Source of the DNA: Heyndrickxia acidiproducens DSM 23148
GTDB lineage: Bacteria; Bacillota; Bacilli; Bacillales; Bacillaceae_C
Assembly (NCBI RefSeq): GCF_000374345.1
Contig: NZ_KB893976.1
Location: 62,001-126,000 of the forward strand
Reading direction: 5' to 3'
DNA: 64,000 bases
Position numbers and translations under genes: made by a program. The notes beneath the pieces are model-generated. The model was given only the letters and a program-made list of their open reading frames with translations. It searched no databases and had not been told where the DNA came from. Positions within the stretch are counted from its first letter, which is position 1. The number at the start of each line of letters is the position of its first letter. Below are positions 49,067-58,213 of the stretch, one piece after another.

Positions 49067-49981
49067 ATGGACGGGATTCTTCCGTTATGGAAACCAGCAG
49101 GGATGACTTCGCATGATTGCGTCTTTAAAATCAGGAAAATCTTAAAGACTAAAAAAGCAGGGCACACCGGAACGCTCGACCCCGATGTCGAAGGTGTCCT
49201 CCCGATTTGCATCGGAAAAGCCACAAAAATTGCCGAATACATGACCAATGCCGGAAAAGAATACGTGGGGGAAGCCACGATCGGCCGGTCGACGGCAACC
49301 GAGGACAGCTCAGGGGAAACTGTTGCAATAAAAGAAGTGGTGCCTCCGATCCGCCGCGAAGAAATTTTGAAAGTATTGGCTTCACTTACAGGCCGGATCC
49401 GGCAAACGCCTCCCATGTTTTCTGCTGTAAAAGTGAAGGGGAAGCGATTGTATGAATATGCGCGGCAGGGAATAGAAGTAGAGCGGCCGACAAGGGAAGT
49501 GCAAATTTACAAGCTGGAATTGCTGGATAACCGTACGGTGTTTGAAGGGCCGGCCGTATCTTTTCGTTTCCGTGCAGCCTGCAGCAAGGGTACCTACATC
49601 CGTACACTTGCCGTCATGATCGGCGAAAGGCTTGGTTACCCTGCCCATATGTCGCAGCTGACAAGAACGGCCGCGGGCGGATTTACAAAAGCACAATGTG
49701 TTTCCTTTGAGGAAATTGAAAGGCGTCTGGAAGAACAGACAATAGACAAAATTCTCTTCCCTTTAGAGGCGGGGCTTGAGCATTTGCCGAAATGGGAAAT
49801 AAGTGGTACATTAGCAGAGAAAGTGAGAAATGGCGCCGTATTAGAAAAAGATGGGCAATGGGAGAATGAAAACGGGGAAAAGGCAGTTTGCTTCCAACAA
49901 CAGGTCATTGCAATTTATCAGGTCCATCCCGAAAAACCTCATCTTATCAAACCGGTAAAAGTGATCAGGAATGATTTCTAA
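49067..49981 (+). CDS. truB: tRNA pseudouridine-55 synthase TruB
   Basis: TruB makes pseudouridine 55 in the T-loop of tRNA. The 304-residue product has the catalytic motif GHTGTLDPDVEGVLP with D38, and the later SKGTYIRTLAVMIGERLGYP region (about 184-203). ATG 49067 follows GGAAAGGAAG; a longer frame starts inside the terminator and is rejected. A C-terminal PUA-like region follows. ribF starts 29 bases after the stop. Confidence 0.97.
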   Translation: MDGILPLWKPAGMTSHDCVFKIRKILKTKKAGHTGTLDPDVEGVLPICIGKATKIAEYMTNAGKEYVGEATIGRSTATEDSSGETVAIKEVVPPIRREEILKVLASLTGRIRQTPPMFSAVKVKGKRLYEYARQGIEVERPTREVQIYKLELLDNRTVFEGPAVSFRFRAACSKGTYIRTLAVMIGERLGYPAHMSQLTRTAAGGFTKAQCVSFEEIERRLEEQTIDKILFPLEAGLEHLPKWEISGTLAEKVRNGAVLEKDGQWENENGEKAVCFQQQVIAIYQVHPEKPHLIKPVKVIRNDF

Positions 49982-50010
49982 ACATGAGAAACAAAAGAAG
50001 GTGAGAGGCA

Positions 50011-50961
50011 TTGAAAGTAATAACGGTTCATCATCCTCACGCTTTTTGTCCGGGGGATTTTCCTCCGTTCGCGATCGCATTGGGCTATTTTGACGGTATA
50101 CACCTCGGCCATCAAAAGGTGATCCGGACTGCAAAAGAGATTGCCGGTCAAAACGGTTGGAAAAGTGCGGTTATGACGTTTGAACCCCATCCTTCTGTTG
50201 TATTGGGGAATAACAAAGAAGGCATTGAACTCATCACACCGCTTGAGGATAAAATCAAGCTAATCGAAGCACTTGGCATCGATTATTTGTTCATCGTCCG
50301 CTTCACATCCAGCTTCGCCAGCCTGCTGCCGCAGGACTTTGTTGAACAGTACTTAATTGGATTGGGCATCAAACATGCAGTAGCCGGCTTTGATTATACA
50401 TATGGCAAGTTCGGCAAGGGAAATATGGAAAATTTGGCGGAATATGCAAAACAGCGGTTTGCAATTACGGCGATCGGGAAATATGCTGTTGAAAACACGG
50501 ATGAAAAGATCAGTTCAACGCTGATCAGAGAGAAGATTAAACGGGGCGCAGTCAGTCACGTAAAGAATTTGCTCGGGCGATATTATGAAGTGAAAGGAAC
50601 TGTAGTCCACGGTGAAAAAAGAGGGAGGCAGCTTGGATTTCCAACTGCCAATATCCAGCTTTCGGAACCGTATATCCTGCCTCCAAACGGTGTGTACATT
50701 GTACAAATGAAAGTCGGGAAACATTGGCATAACGGCCTTTGCAGCGTCGGGTACAATCCAACATTTAAGAATCCGAATGAGTATGAACGGACAACAGAAG
50801 TGTATCTGCTTCATTTCTCATCAGATATATACGGGGAAGAAGTTGTGGTACGCTGGCTGGACAGGATCAGGGATGAAAAGAAATTTAACCGGGTGGAAGA
50901 CTTGATTGCCGAAATGAAGCATGATGAACAAGTGGCAGAATCATACTTTGAAAATAATTGA
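50011..50961 (+). CDS. ribF: bifunctional riboflavin kinase/FAD synthetase RibF
   Basis: RibF (called RibC in B. subtilis) makes FMN and FAD. The 316-residue product has an N-terminal nucleotidyltransferase domain (ALGYFDGIHLGHQKVI, then FTSSFASLLPQDFVEQYL) and a C-terminal riboflavin kinase domain (GRQLGFPTANIQLSE with PPNGVYIVQMKVG). TTG 50011 is preceded by AAGAAGGTGAG. The place after truB is conserved in Bacilli. Confidence 0.98.
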   Translation: MKVITVHHPHAFCPGDFPPFAIALGYFDGIHLGHQKVIRTAKEIAGQNGWKSAVMTFEPHPSVVLGNNKEGIELITPLEDKIKLIEALGIDYLFIVRFTSSFASLLPQDFVEQYLIGLGIKHAVAGFDYTYGKFGKGNMENLAEYAKQRFAITAIGKYAVENTDEKISSTLIREKIKRGAVSHVKNLLGRYYEVKGTVVHGEKRGRQLGFPTANIQLSEPYILPPNGVYIVQMKVGKHWHNGLCSVGYNPTFKNPNEYERTTEVYLLHFSSDIYGEEVVVRWLDRIRDEKKFNRVEDLIAEMKHDEQVAESYFENN

Positions 50962-51013
50962 ACTGCTACTTGTGTTTCACCCCAAAAAGTAGTATTCTTA
51001 TACAGTACGAGAA

Positions 51014-51058
51014 CCTATGCTTGGCAAAGCGATTCACCAACGTTTGCTCAGCAATAGG
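51014..51058 (+). promoter_or_regulatory. structured rpsO leader
   Basis: CCTATGC (51014-51020) can pair with GCAATAGG (51051-51058, one bulge), enclosing GCAAA/TTTGC (51024-51028 with 51043-51047). It lies just before the rpsO ribosome binding site. In Geobacillus stearothermophilus S15 is known to bind a structured rpsO leader, so autoregulation is possible. Pairing was done by eye only. Confidence 0.4.
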
Positions 51059-51087
51059 GGATTGGAATTTTTCAGGAGGTGAAAAGG

Positions 51088-51357
51088 ATGGCGATTTCTC
51101 AAGAACGTAAAAACGAAATCATCAGCCAATTTAAAATTCATGAGAACGATACAGGTTCTCCGGAAGTGCAAGTTGCTGTATTGACTGAAGAAATCAACAA
51201 ATTAAATGACCATTTACGTGTCCATAAAAAAGACCACCATTCCCGCCGCGGATTAATGAAAATGGTAGGGCGGCGCCGTAATTTGTTGACTTACCTGCGC
51301 AATAAAGATGTGCAACGTTATCGTGAACTCATCAATCGATTGGGCTTGCGCCGATAA
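51088..51357 (+). CDS. rpsO: 30S ribosomal protein S15
   Basis: S15 binds the central domain of 16S rRNA early in assembly. The 89-residue product has the exact family length and the motif HDxHSRRGL ([24 protein letters not shown]). ATG 51088 follows AGGAGGTG; GTG 51079 is within that site. A strong terminator follows, then pnp. The order ribF-rpsO-pnp is conserved. Confidence 0.99.
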   Translation: MAISQERKNEIISQFKIHENDTGSPEVQVAVLTEEINKLNDHLRVHKKDHHSRRGLMKMVGRRRNLLTYLRNKDVQRYRELINRLGLRR

Positions 51358-51370
51358 TCAAATACAAGGT

Positions 51371-51398
51371 AAAAAAGCGGGATATATCCCGCTTTTTT
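51371..51398 (+). terminator. terminator after rpsO
   Basis: A near-perfect palindrome AAAAAAGCGGGATATATCCC then GCTTTTTT (51371-51398), with a T6 end. Canonical intrinsic terminator. Confidence 0.9.
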
Positions 51399-51615
51399 GC
51401 AATGTTCTGGCTTGCATTGCTCCTCTCTTTTTTTCTCATCCTTTCACAGATAAAGAGAACGCGCCGCACGGCTGGTTTTCCGATGTCTGCACTGGCTATG
51501 TACATACCGGCATGATGATGTGGATTCCATGCTTTTTGTGGGACTTCTATCTGATGCTTATCTTTTTTGTAAATGTGAAACAATATTAGAAATATGAAAG
51601 GAGATTTTTTTATAT

Positions 51616-53730
51616 ATGGCACAAGACAAACATATATATACATTAGACTGGTCAGGGCGCCCTTTGACAGTTGAAATCGGGCAGCTGGCGAAACAGGCGA
51701 ACGGCGCTGTGCTTGTCCGCTATGGCGAAACCGTCGTTTTAAGCACAGCAACTGCTTCAAAAGAACCAAAAAATGTAGATTTTTTTCCGTTGACAGTGAA
51801 TTATGAAGAACGTTTATACGCAGTCGGTAAAATTCCCGGCGGCTTTATTAAACGGGAGGGGCGCCCGAGTGAAAAAGCCATTTTATCGAGCCGGTTAATT
51901 GACCGCCCGATCCGCCCGCTGTTTGCTGACGGGTTCCGCAATGAAGTGCAGGTCATCAGCATCGTCATGAGCGTAGACCAGGACTGCACGCCGGAAATGG
52001 CTGCTATGCTTGGATCTTCATTGGCCCTGTCTACTTCCGATATTCCGTTCGAGGGGCCGATTGCAGGTGTCATTGTCGGCAGAATTGATGGCAAATTCCT
52101 GATTAACCCGACTGTTGAGCAAATGGAAAAAAGCGATATTAGCTTGACGGTTGCAGGCACAAAAGATGCAATCAATATGGTGGAAGCAGGGGCCAAAGAA
52201 GTGCCTGAAGAAGTAATGCTTGAAGCCATTATGTTTGGCCATCAGGAAATCAAACGCCTGATTGAATTCCAGGAAAACATTGTGGCTGAAGTTGGGAAAG
52301 AAAAGATGCCTGTCGAACTGTTTGAACTGGATGAGGAACTTGCCGGAAAAGTCAGCGGCATGTGCCGTGAAGATATGATCCAGGCCATCCAGGTGCATGA
52401 AAAACATGCCCGTGATACCGCGATTAAAGCGGTAAGTAACCGCGTGATCGAACAATTTGAAGCAGAAGAAGCCGATGAAGATACGATCAAGCAGGTCAAG
52501 CAGATCCTGCACAATATTGAAAAAACGGAAGTCCGTAAACTGATCACTGTGGACAAAATCCGCCCGGACGGCCGTAAAATTGACGAAATCCGTCCGCTGT
52601 CCTCAGAAGTAGGGGTCCTGCCGCGCACGCACGGTTCCGGTTTGTTTACACGCGGCCAGACACAGGCGCTAAGCATTTGTACACTGGGGGCTTTAGGCGA
52701 TGTGCAAATTTTAGACGGACTGGGCATTGAAGAATCCAAACGGTTTATGCACCATTATAATTTTCCACAGTTCAGCGTCGGGGAAACAGGGCCGATGCGG
52801 GGGCCGGGCCGCCGCGAAATCGGCCATGGCGCGCTCGGTGAACGTGCATTGGAACCGGTGGTACCGGATGAAAAAGAATTCCCGTATACCATCCGTTTGG
52901 TTTCGGAGGTGCTTGAGTCAAACGGTTCAACATCACAGGCAAGCATCTGCGCTTCAACGCTAGCAATGATGGATGCCGGGATTCCAATTAAAGCCCCTGT
53001 AGCCGGGATTGCAATGGGCCTCGTTAAATCAGGCGAACATTATACGATTTTGACGGATATTCAAGGCATGGAAGACCATTTGGGCGACATGGACTTCAAA
53101 GTTGCAGGTACGTCCCAGGGTGTTACCGCGCTGCAAATGGATATCAAGATTGACGGCCTCTCAAGGGAAATTTTGGAAGAGGCTTTGCAGCAGGCCAGAA
53201 AAGGCAGAATGCAGATTTTGCACCATATGATGGGGACGATTTCCAAGACCCGCAGCCATTTGTCCAGATATGCACCAAAAATTTTAACGATGAAGATTAA
53301 TCCTGATAAGATTCGGGATGTGATCGGGCCAAGCGGCAAACAAATCAATAAGATTATTGATGAAACAGGCGTAAAAATTGATATTGAACAAGACGGTACG
53401 GTGTTTATCTCTTCCACCAATGAAGAAATGAACAACAAAGCGAAGAAAATTATCGAAGACATTGTCAGGGAGGTTGTCGTTGGACAAGTTTACCTTGGCA
53501 AAGTCAAACGGATTGAGAAATTCGGCGCTTTTGTGGAAATTTTCCATGGCAAAGACGGGCTTGTTCATATTTCCGAACTGGCCGAGGAACGCGTCCGCAA
53601 AGTCGAAGATGTCGTCAATATCGGTGATGAAATTCTCGTGAAAGTAACGGAAATTGACAGCCACGGCCGCATCAACTTATCGCATAAAGCCGTTTTAAAG
53701 GAACAGCGGGAAAAAAAAGAAAATAAATGA
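51616..53730 (+). CDS. pnp: polyribonucleotide nucleotidyltransferase (PNPase)
   Basis: PNPase degrades RNA by phosphorolysis. The 704-residue product has two RNase PH domains with an alpha-helical linker, a KH domain ([15 protein letters not shown] near 571-585) and a C-terminal S1 domain ([15 protein letters not shown] near 627-641). The second PH domain holds the conserved [10 protein letters not shown]... and [29 protein letters not shown] region. AAAGGAG lies about 12 bases before the ATG, a longer spacing than usual. The 217-base leader after the rpsO terminator shows no clear gene. Confidence 0.98.
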   Translation: MAQDKHIYTLDWSGRPLTVEIGQLAKQANGAVLVRYGETVVLSTATASKEPKNVDFFPLTVNYEERLYAVGKIPGGFIKREGRPSEKAILSSRLIDRPIRPLFADGFRNEVQVISIVMSVDQDCTPEMAAMLGSSLALSTSDIPFEGPIAGVIVGRIDGKFLINPTVEQMEKSDISLTVAGTKDAINMVEAGAKEVPEEVMLEAIMFGHQEIKRLIEFQENIVAEVGKEKMPVELFELDEELAGKVSGMCREDMIQAIQVHEKHARDTAIKAVSNRVIEQFEAEEADEDTIKQVKQILHNIEKTEVRKLITVDKIRPDGRKIDEIRPLSSEVGVLPRTHGSGLFTRGQTQALSICTLGALGDVQILDGLGIEESKRFMHHYNFPQFSVGETGPMRGPGRREIGHGALGERALEPVVPDEKEFPYTIRLVSEVLESNGSTSQASICASTLAMMDAGIPIKAPVAGIAMGLVKSGEHYTILTDIQGMEDHLGDMDFKVAGTSQGVTALQMDIKIDGLSREILEEALQQARKGRMQILHHMMGTISKTRSHLSRYAPKILTMKINPDKIRDVIGPSGKQINKIIDETGVKIDIEQDGTVFISSTNEEMNNKAKKIIEDIVREVVVGQVYLGKVKRIEKFGAFVEIFHGKDGLVHISELAEERVRKVEDVVNIGDEILVKVTEIDSHGRINLSHKAVLKEQREKKENK

Positions 53731-53735
53731 TGATG

Positions 53736-53761
53736 AAAGTCAGGGCACCCTGGCTTTTTTT
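53736..53761 (+). terminator. terminator after pnp
   Basis: AAAGTCAGGG (53736-53745) pairs with CCCTGGCTTT (53748-53757) with one T-G pair, two-base loop CA, then T residues. Intrinsic terminator six bases after the pnp stop. Confidence 0.85.
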
Positions 53762-53839
53762 ATGCCTTTATTGAATGTACTGCTATTGTTCTAGCCTGTC
53801 CCTTTTATTCATATTTTTAAATGAAGGGGGGAAAATAAC

Positions 53840-54817
53840 TTGGACAAAGCAAAACACTTGATTGCAGCAGCCCTGATTGCTATTCTAGCATTGTTGCTTG
53901 TGGAAAATCCGCTGACAGACCATTACATAAGCAAACGTTCAGCAGTTGCGGCTGAGCAAAACAATCTGTACACCAACATTGAACAAGCGGCAAAGCAATA
54001 TAACCGCCCTCCCCAGGATGCAAAAATTGACCCGGTTTGGAAAGCCATACCCGGTTACAACGGGGTGCAGGTGGATAAAAGGGCGTCTTATCAGAAAATG
54101 AAAAAAGACGGCCGTTATGATGAACGTAAATTAGTATTTAAACAAGTCCCTCCGGATATCCATTTAGAGGACTTAAAAGCCGCCCCTGTGTATACGGGAA
54201 ACCCGGATAAACCGATGGTCGGGTTTTTGATCAATGTGGCATGGGGAAATGAATATTTGCCGGCTATGCTAAAAACTTTAAAAAAGCATAATGTCCATGC
54301 GACCTTTTTTTTAGAAGGGCGCTGGGCAAAGGAAAACCCGGAGCTCGTCAAGCTGATTGCCGGCGGAGGCAATGAAATCGGAAACCATTCCTACACCCAC
54401 CCCGATTTAAAACGGTTGTCTGCCGCCCAAATCAGAAAACAATTGGAACAGACAAACCGTGTTATCAAAGCGGAAACAGGCGAAAAAGTTAAATGGTTTG
54501 CCCCTCCGAGCGGAAGTTACCGGGACGAGGTGGTAGAAATTGCAAAATCCATGAAAATGGGGACGATCATGTGGACGGTGGATACGATTGACTGGCAAAA
54601 ACCGGCACCGGATGTGATTGTGCACCGTGTCATGTCAGGGGCCAAATCCGGTTCGATGATTTTAATGCACCCGACCGCATCAACCGCGAAAGCATTAGAG
54701 CCCATGATTGTCCAATTGAAAAAGAAAAATTTGCGCATCGGCACCGTTTCAAAATTGCTGGATGAAGAAAGAATTGTAAAGAACGAAGACGGAAAATTCA
54801 TCAGCGAACCGGAGTAG
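53840..54817 (+). CDS. ylxY: polysaccharide deacetylase family sporulation protein YlxY
   Basis: The 325-residue product has an N-terminal membrane anchor or signal (about 5-22) and a C-terminal NodB-like domain of the ylxY sporulation family (TIGR02873-like). The usual catalytic motif 1 (TFDDG) is replaced by INVAWG near residue 131, so the metal- and base-providing aspartates are missing. Motif 2 is kept as HSYTHPD near 183-189, and motif 3 is altered (APPSGSYRDE). Deacetylase activity is therefore doubtful. TTG 53840 follows AAGGGGGG. The following gene, mlpA, is the same as in B. subtilis. Confidence 0.9.
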   Translation: MDKAKHLIAAALIAILALLLVENPLTDHYISKRSAVAAEQNNLYTNIEQAAKQYNRPPQDAKIDPVWKAIPGYNGVQVDKRASYQKMKKDGRYDERKLVFKQVPPDIHLEDLKAAPVYTGNPDKPMVGFLINVAWGNEYLPAMLKTLKKHNVHATFFLEGRWAKENPELVKLIAGGGNEIGNHSYTHPDLKRLSAAQIRKQLEQTNRVIKAETGEKVKWFAPPSGSYRDEVVEIAKSMKMGTIMWTVDTIDWQKPAPDVIVHRVMSGAKSGSMILMHPTASTAKALEPMIVQLKKKNLRIGTVSKLLDEERIVKNEDGKFISEPE

Positions 54818-54875
54818 AGATCACTGCATCGTGCAGCAACTTTTTAGGGTATGAAACGCACAAGGAGGTACAAAC

Positions 54876-56114
54876 ATGATTCAAAAATACACTTGCAAAA
54901 ATGGCTTGAGAATCGTGCTGGAAGAAATTCCAACCGTTCGTTCTGTTGCAATCGGCATCTGGATCGGTATCGGCTCAAGAAATGAAAATGAAAAAAACAA
55001 TGGGATCTCCCATTTTTTGGAGCATATGTTTTTTAAAGGGACGGAAAAAAGAAGCGCCAGGGATATCGCCGAGTCTTTTGACTCGATCGGCGGCCAGGTG
55101 AATGCTTTTACATCAAGAGAATACACCTGCTTTTACGCGAAAGTGCTTGATACCCACGCGCCGATCGCCCTTGACCTGCTTTCGGATATGTTCTTTCATT
55201 CAACTTTTTCAGAAGATGAAATGGCACGCGAGAAAAATGTCGTAAATGAAGAAATCAAAATGTATGAAGATACACCGGATGATATTGTCCACGATCTGCT
55301 TGGCAAGGCCATTTATGAGAACCATCCGCTCGGCTATCCGATTTTGGGTACGGAAGAAACTTTGGCTTCTTTTACAAGTGAAGACCTGCACCAGTATGTA
55401 CACGATATGTATACGCCCGGCCGTGTTGTTGTATCGGTTGCGGGAAATGTCGGCCAATCCTTTATTCATGATATTGAAGCACTGTTCGGCTCATATGAAG
55501 GCGGAAGCGGCGGGGAAAAAGGAAATGCAGCTGTCTTCCATACAAATGATCTTGCCCGCAAAAAAGAAACCGAGCAGGCGCATCTTTGCCTCGGTTATGA
55601 AGGCAAGGCAATTGGCAGTACGGGGATTTATGATCTGATCGTTTTAAATAATATTTTAGGCGGCAGCATGTCATCACGGCTTTTCCAAAATGTCCGCGAA
55701 CAGCGCGGGCTTGCCTATTCTGTCTTTTCATACCATACTTCTTATAAAGACAGCGGGATTTTGACGATTTACGGCGGGACTGGCGCAGACCAGCTGGATG
55801 AACTTTTCGATACTGTTCAGGATACGCTGAAAATGCTGAAGGCAAAAGGGGTAACGGAGAAAGAAGTGCGCAATTGCAAAGAGCAGTTGAAAGGCAGCCT
55901 GATGCTCAGCCTTGAAAGTACGAATAGCCGGATGAGCCGCAATGGGAAAAATGAACTGCTTTTGAAGAAACACCGCTCTTTGGATGAAATTGTTGAGCTG
56001 ATTGATCAAGTAAGTGTAGAGAAAGTAAATGACTGTGCACAGAAAATCTTTTCCGGCCGTTTTTCTGCCTCACTGATCAGCCCGGACGGCAGAATGCCAA
56101 ACGGGCTGTCCTGA
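54876..56114 (+). CDS. mlpA: M16 family zinc protease MlpA (YmxG)
   Basis: The 412-residue product is a pitrilysin-like (M16) protease similar to mitochondrial processing peptidase. The inverted zinc motif HFLEH is at residues 46-50, with the third ligand region VVNEEIKMYEDTPDD about 75 residues later. An inactive-like second M16 domain follows (about 215-400). B. subtilis MlpA is implicated in control of extracellular protease levels. AAGGAGG precedes the ATG. ymxH follows after 86 bases. Confidence 0.95.
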   Translation: MIQKYTCKNGLRIVLEEIPTVRSVAIGIWIGIGSRNENEKNNGISHFLEHMFFKGTEKRSARDIAESFDSIGGQVNAFTSREYTCFYAKVLDTHAPIALDLLSDMFFHSTFSEDEMAREKNVVNEEIKMYEDTPDDIVHDLLGKAIYENHPLGYPILGTEETLASFTSEDLHQYVHDMYTPGRVVVSVAGNVGQSFIHDIEALFGSYEGGSGGEKGNAAVFHTNDLARKKETEQAHLCLGYEGKAIGSTGIYDLIVLNNILGGSMSSRLFQNVREQRGLAYSVFSYHTSYKDSGILTIYGGTGADQLDELFDTVQDTLKMLKAKGVTEKEVRNCKEQLKGSLMLSLESTNSRMSRNGKNELLLKKHRSLDEIVELIDQVSVEKVNDCAQKIFSGRFSASLISPDGRMPNGLS

Positions 56115-56200
56115 TCCGGCATATATCCCGTACTTTCTAAATAAAATGGAGATAGGCAGATAAGGCCGCCGCCATTTGAAAGGGAAAGAGGGGAAGAAAA

Positions 56201-56446
56201 TTGCGTCTCAGTGAATTAAGCGGCAAAGAAATGGTTGATTTTAAAAAAGCGGAACGGCTCGGGGTATTGGGGCAGACTGACCTTGAGATTAATGAAACAA
56301 CAGGTAAAGTCGAAACACTGATTATCCCGGCCGGACGCCGTTTTAAAAAACAGGGAAATGAAATCCGCGTTCCCTGGAACCGGATCCGGACCATCGGCAC
56401 AGACATGATTATCCTTGAAGTGCCTGAAAACCAGTACAGTTATTAA
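56201..56446 (+). CDS. ymxH: YlmC/YmxH family PRC-barrel sporulation protein
   Basis: The 81-residue product begins MRLSELSGKEMVDFKKAERLG and contains the PRC-barrel-like core (TDLEINETTGKVETLIIPAG). Members are common in spore formers and their exact role is unknown. TTG 56201 follows GGGGAAG. A very long terminator begins at its stop codon. It lies directly upstream of dpaA, as in B. subtilis. Confidence 0.93.
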   Translation: MRLSELSGKEMVDFKKAERLGVLGQTDLEINETTGKVETLIIPAGRRFKKQGNEIRVPWNRIRTIGTDMIILEVPENQYSY

Positions 56447-56498
56447 AAAGGCAAATAAAAAGTGCCGGAATTTCCGGCATTTTTTATTTGCCTTTTTT
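56445..56498 (+). terminator. long terminator after ymxH
   Basis: An outer stem AAAAAGGCAAATAAAAA with TTTTTTATTTGCCTTTTTT and an inner GTGCCGGAA/TTTCCGGCA make a stem of about 26 pairs, overlapping the ymxH stop. The symmetrical A and T ends mean it could work in both directions. Confidence 0.9.
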
Positions 56499-56527
56499 CA
56501 CCGAAAGCCTGCCCCGCTCATAAGATG
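56499..56527 (+). promoter_or_regulatory. sigma-K-like promoter of dpaAB
   Basis: CACC (56499-56502), a 16-base spacer and CATAAGATG (56519-56527) fit the sigma-K pattern (AC in the -35, CATAnnnTA in the -10) except for the last base. It lies 49 bases before the dpaA start and abuts the ymxH terminator. B. subtilis spoVF is transcribed by sigma-K in the mother cell, which supports the call. Confidence 0.6.
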
Positions 56528-56575
56528 TGTAGAAATGACCCTTTCATCATTCGAAAAAAGAAGGTGAAGAGACAC

Positions 56576-57475
56576 ATGTTGACCGGTTTGCAAATTGCAA
56601 TAATCGGCGGGGATGCGCGGCAGTTGGAAGTGATCCGCAAACTCGCGGACCTGGATGCGAAGATTTCATTAATTGGTTTTGAACAGCTGGATTTTGTCTA
56701 TTCCGGTGTCACAAAAGAAAAGTTTAGTGATGTTCATTTTGCTGAAATGGACTGTGTCATACTGCCGATTACGGGCACAAACACAGAGGGAAAAGTGGAG
56801 TTGATTTTTTCAAACGAGGAGGTTGTTATAACAGAAGACATCCTATTGGAAACGCCTCCATATTTTACAATTTATTCCGGCATCAGCAATGCGTACTTAG
56901 ACGGTCTTGCCAAAAAAATGGACCGGCGCCTGGTCAAATTATTTGAACGGGACGATGTCGCCATCTATAATTCGATTCCAACCGTGGAAGGAACGATTAT
57001 GATGGCGATTCAGCATACGGAATTTACGATTCACGGTTCCAATGTCGCCGTGCTTGGTTTGGGAAGAGTTGGTATGAGTATCGCCAGGGCGTTCCACCAT
57101 TTGGGTGCCCATGTGAAAGTCGGGGCCAGAAAGAGTGAACATTTGGCAAGAATTACGGAAATGGGGCTTGTACCTTTCCAGCTGAATGAGCTTGAACAGG
57201 AAGTAAAAGACATCGACATCTGTATTAATACGATCCCGCAATTGATTGTAAATGCCGCAGTCATCCAAAAAATGCCCACCCATACGCTCATACTCGATAT
57301 TGCTTCAAAACCGGGGGGAACCGATTTCCGCTATGCCGAAAAACGGGGAATTAAAGCGCTGCTTGCACCAAGCCTGCCGGGAATTGTTGCACCGAAAACA
57401 GCCGGCCGGATTCTCGGAAATGTGCTGGCCCGGCTGATTGAAGAAGATGTATTAAATAGAAAGGAGCCTTCATGA
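56576..57475 (+). CDS. dpaA: dipicolinate synthase subunit A (SpoVFA)
   Basis: With DpaB this enzyme oxidises dihydrodipicolinate to dipicolinate, the spore core chelator. The 299-residue product has an N-terminal domain (IAIIGGDARQLEVIRKLADL) and a Rossmann NAD(P)-binding domain (VAVLGLGRVGMSIARAF near 158-174). ATG 56576 follows AAGAAGGTG and gives the usual start; a much longer frame would cover the promoter and is rejected. The end overlaps dpaB by four bases. Confidence 0.97.
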   Translation: MLTGLQIAIIGGDARQLEVIRKLADLDAKISLIGFEQLDFVYSGVTKEKFSDVHFAEMDCVILPITGTNTEGKVELIFSNEEVVITEDILLETPPYFTIYSGISNAYLDGLAKKMDRRLVKLFERDDVAIYNSIPTVEGTIMMAIQHTEFTIHGSNVAVLGLGRVGMSIARAFHHLGAHVKVGARKSEHLARITEMGLVPFQLNELEQEVKDIDICINTIPQLIVNAAVIQKMPTHTLILDIASKPGGTDFRYAEKRGIKALLAPSLPGIVAPKTAGRILGNVLARLIEEDVLNRKEPS

Positions 57476-58068
57476 TGAATGTAGAAGGAAAAAGAATCGG
57501 CTTTGGACTTACAGGTTCCCATTGCACGTACCAGGCAGTTTATCCGGAGATTGAAAAACTGGTTGCAGCCGGGGCAGAAGTGATACCCGTCATAACATAT
57601 ACGGTCAAGACGACGGACACAAGATTTGGAAAAGGCGAAGAATGGGTGGAAAAAATTGAAAAAGCGACCGGCCATAAAGCCATTGATACGATTGTGGACG
57701 CAGAGCCGCTCGGTCCGAACCTGCCGCTTGACTGTATGGTCATTGCGCCGTTAACAGGCTTTACAATGAGCAAACTGGCAAATGCGCTGACAGATTCGCC
57801 GGTGCTCATGGCTGCAAAAGCGACTTTAAGAAATTTGAAACCGGTTGTACTCGGCATTTCAACGAATGACGCGTTGGGATTGAATGGCGTAAATTTAATG
57901 CGGCTGATGGCAACCAAAAATATTTACTTTATCCCTTACGGCCAGGATGATCCGGTAAAAAAACCGAATTCCATGGTCGCACGCATGTCCAGCCTGCTTG
58001 ATACGGTTTCCTTTGCGCTCGAAGGAAAACAAATCCAGCCTGTGATTGTCGAAAGGTTCCGCGATTGA
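57472..58068 (+). CDS. dpaB: dipicolinate synthase subunit B (SpoVFB)
   Basis: The 198-residue flavoprotein-like subunit has KRIGFGLTGSHCTYQAVYPEI at the start, and later AEPLGPNLPLDCMVIAPLTGFTMSKLANALTDSPVLMAAKA and GISTNDALGLNGVNLMRLM, typical of the family. ATG 57472 overlaps the dpaA stop; ATG 57475 is one codon on and is equally likely, with AAGGAG upstream. Substrate supply comes from asd, dapG and dapA downstream. Confidence 0.97.
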   Translation: MMNVEGKRIGFGLTGSHCTYQAVYPEIEKLVAAGAEVIPVITYTVKTTDTRFGKGEEWVEKIEKATGHKAIDTIVDAEPLGPNLPLDCMVIAPLTGFTMSKLANALTDSPVLMAAKATLRNLKPVVLGISTNDALGLNGVNLMRLMATKNIYFIPYGQDDPVKKPNSMVARMSSLLDTVSFALEGKQIQPVIVERFRD

Positions 58069-58154
58069 ACGGTGCTGCCGGAAAGCCCATCCGGATTTAC
58101 CGCAAATGGAGCAGGACAAAGGAAATGCAAAAAAATATAACTGTAAAAGGAAAC

Positions 58155-58166
58155 ATGTGATACAAT
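58155..58166 (+). promoter_or_regulatory. extended -10 promoter candidate for asd
   Basis: TGTGATACAAT ends at 58166: a TACAAT -10 hexamer preceded by TGA, 47 bases before the asd ATG. No convincing -35 hexamer at 17 bases is visible. Consensus match alone. Confidence 0.35.
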
Positions 58167-58213
58167 AAAAGCAAAAATGAAATAGGTATGTGTAACTGGA
58201 AGGGGAATTCTTA

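Noticed and set aside
51308-51589. Plus-strand 93-codon frame from the end of rpsO into the pnp leader
   Set aside because: It starts inside rpsO in another frame, crosses a strong terminator hairpin and has no ribosome binding site.
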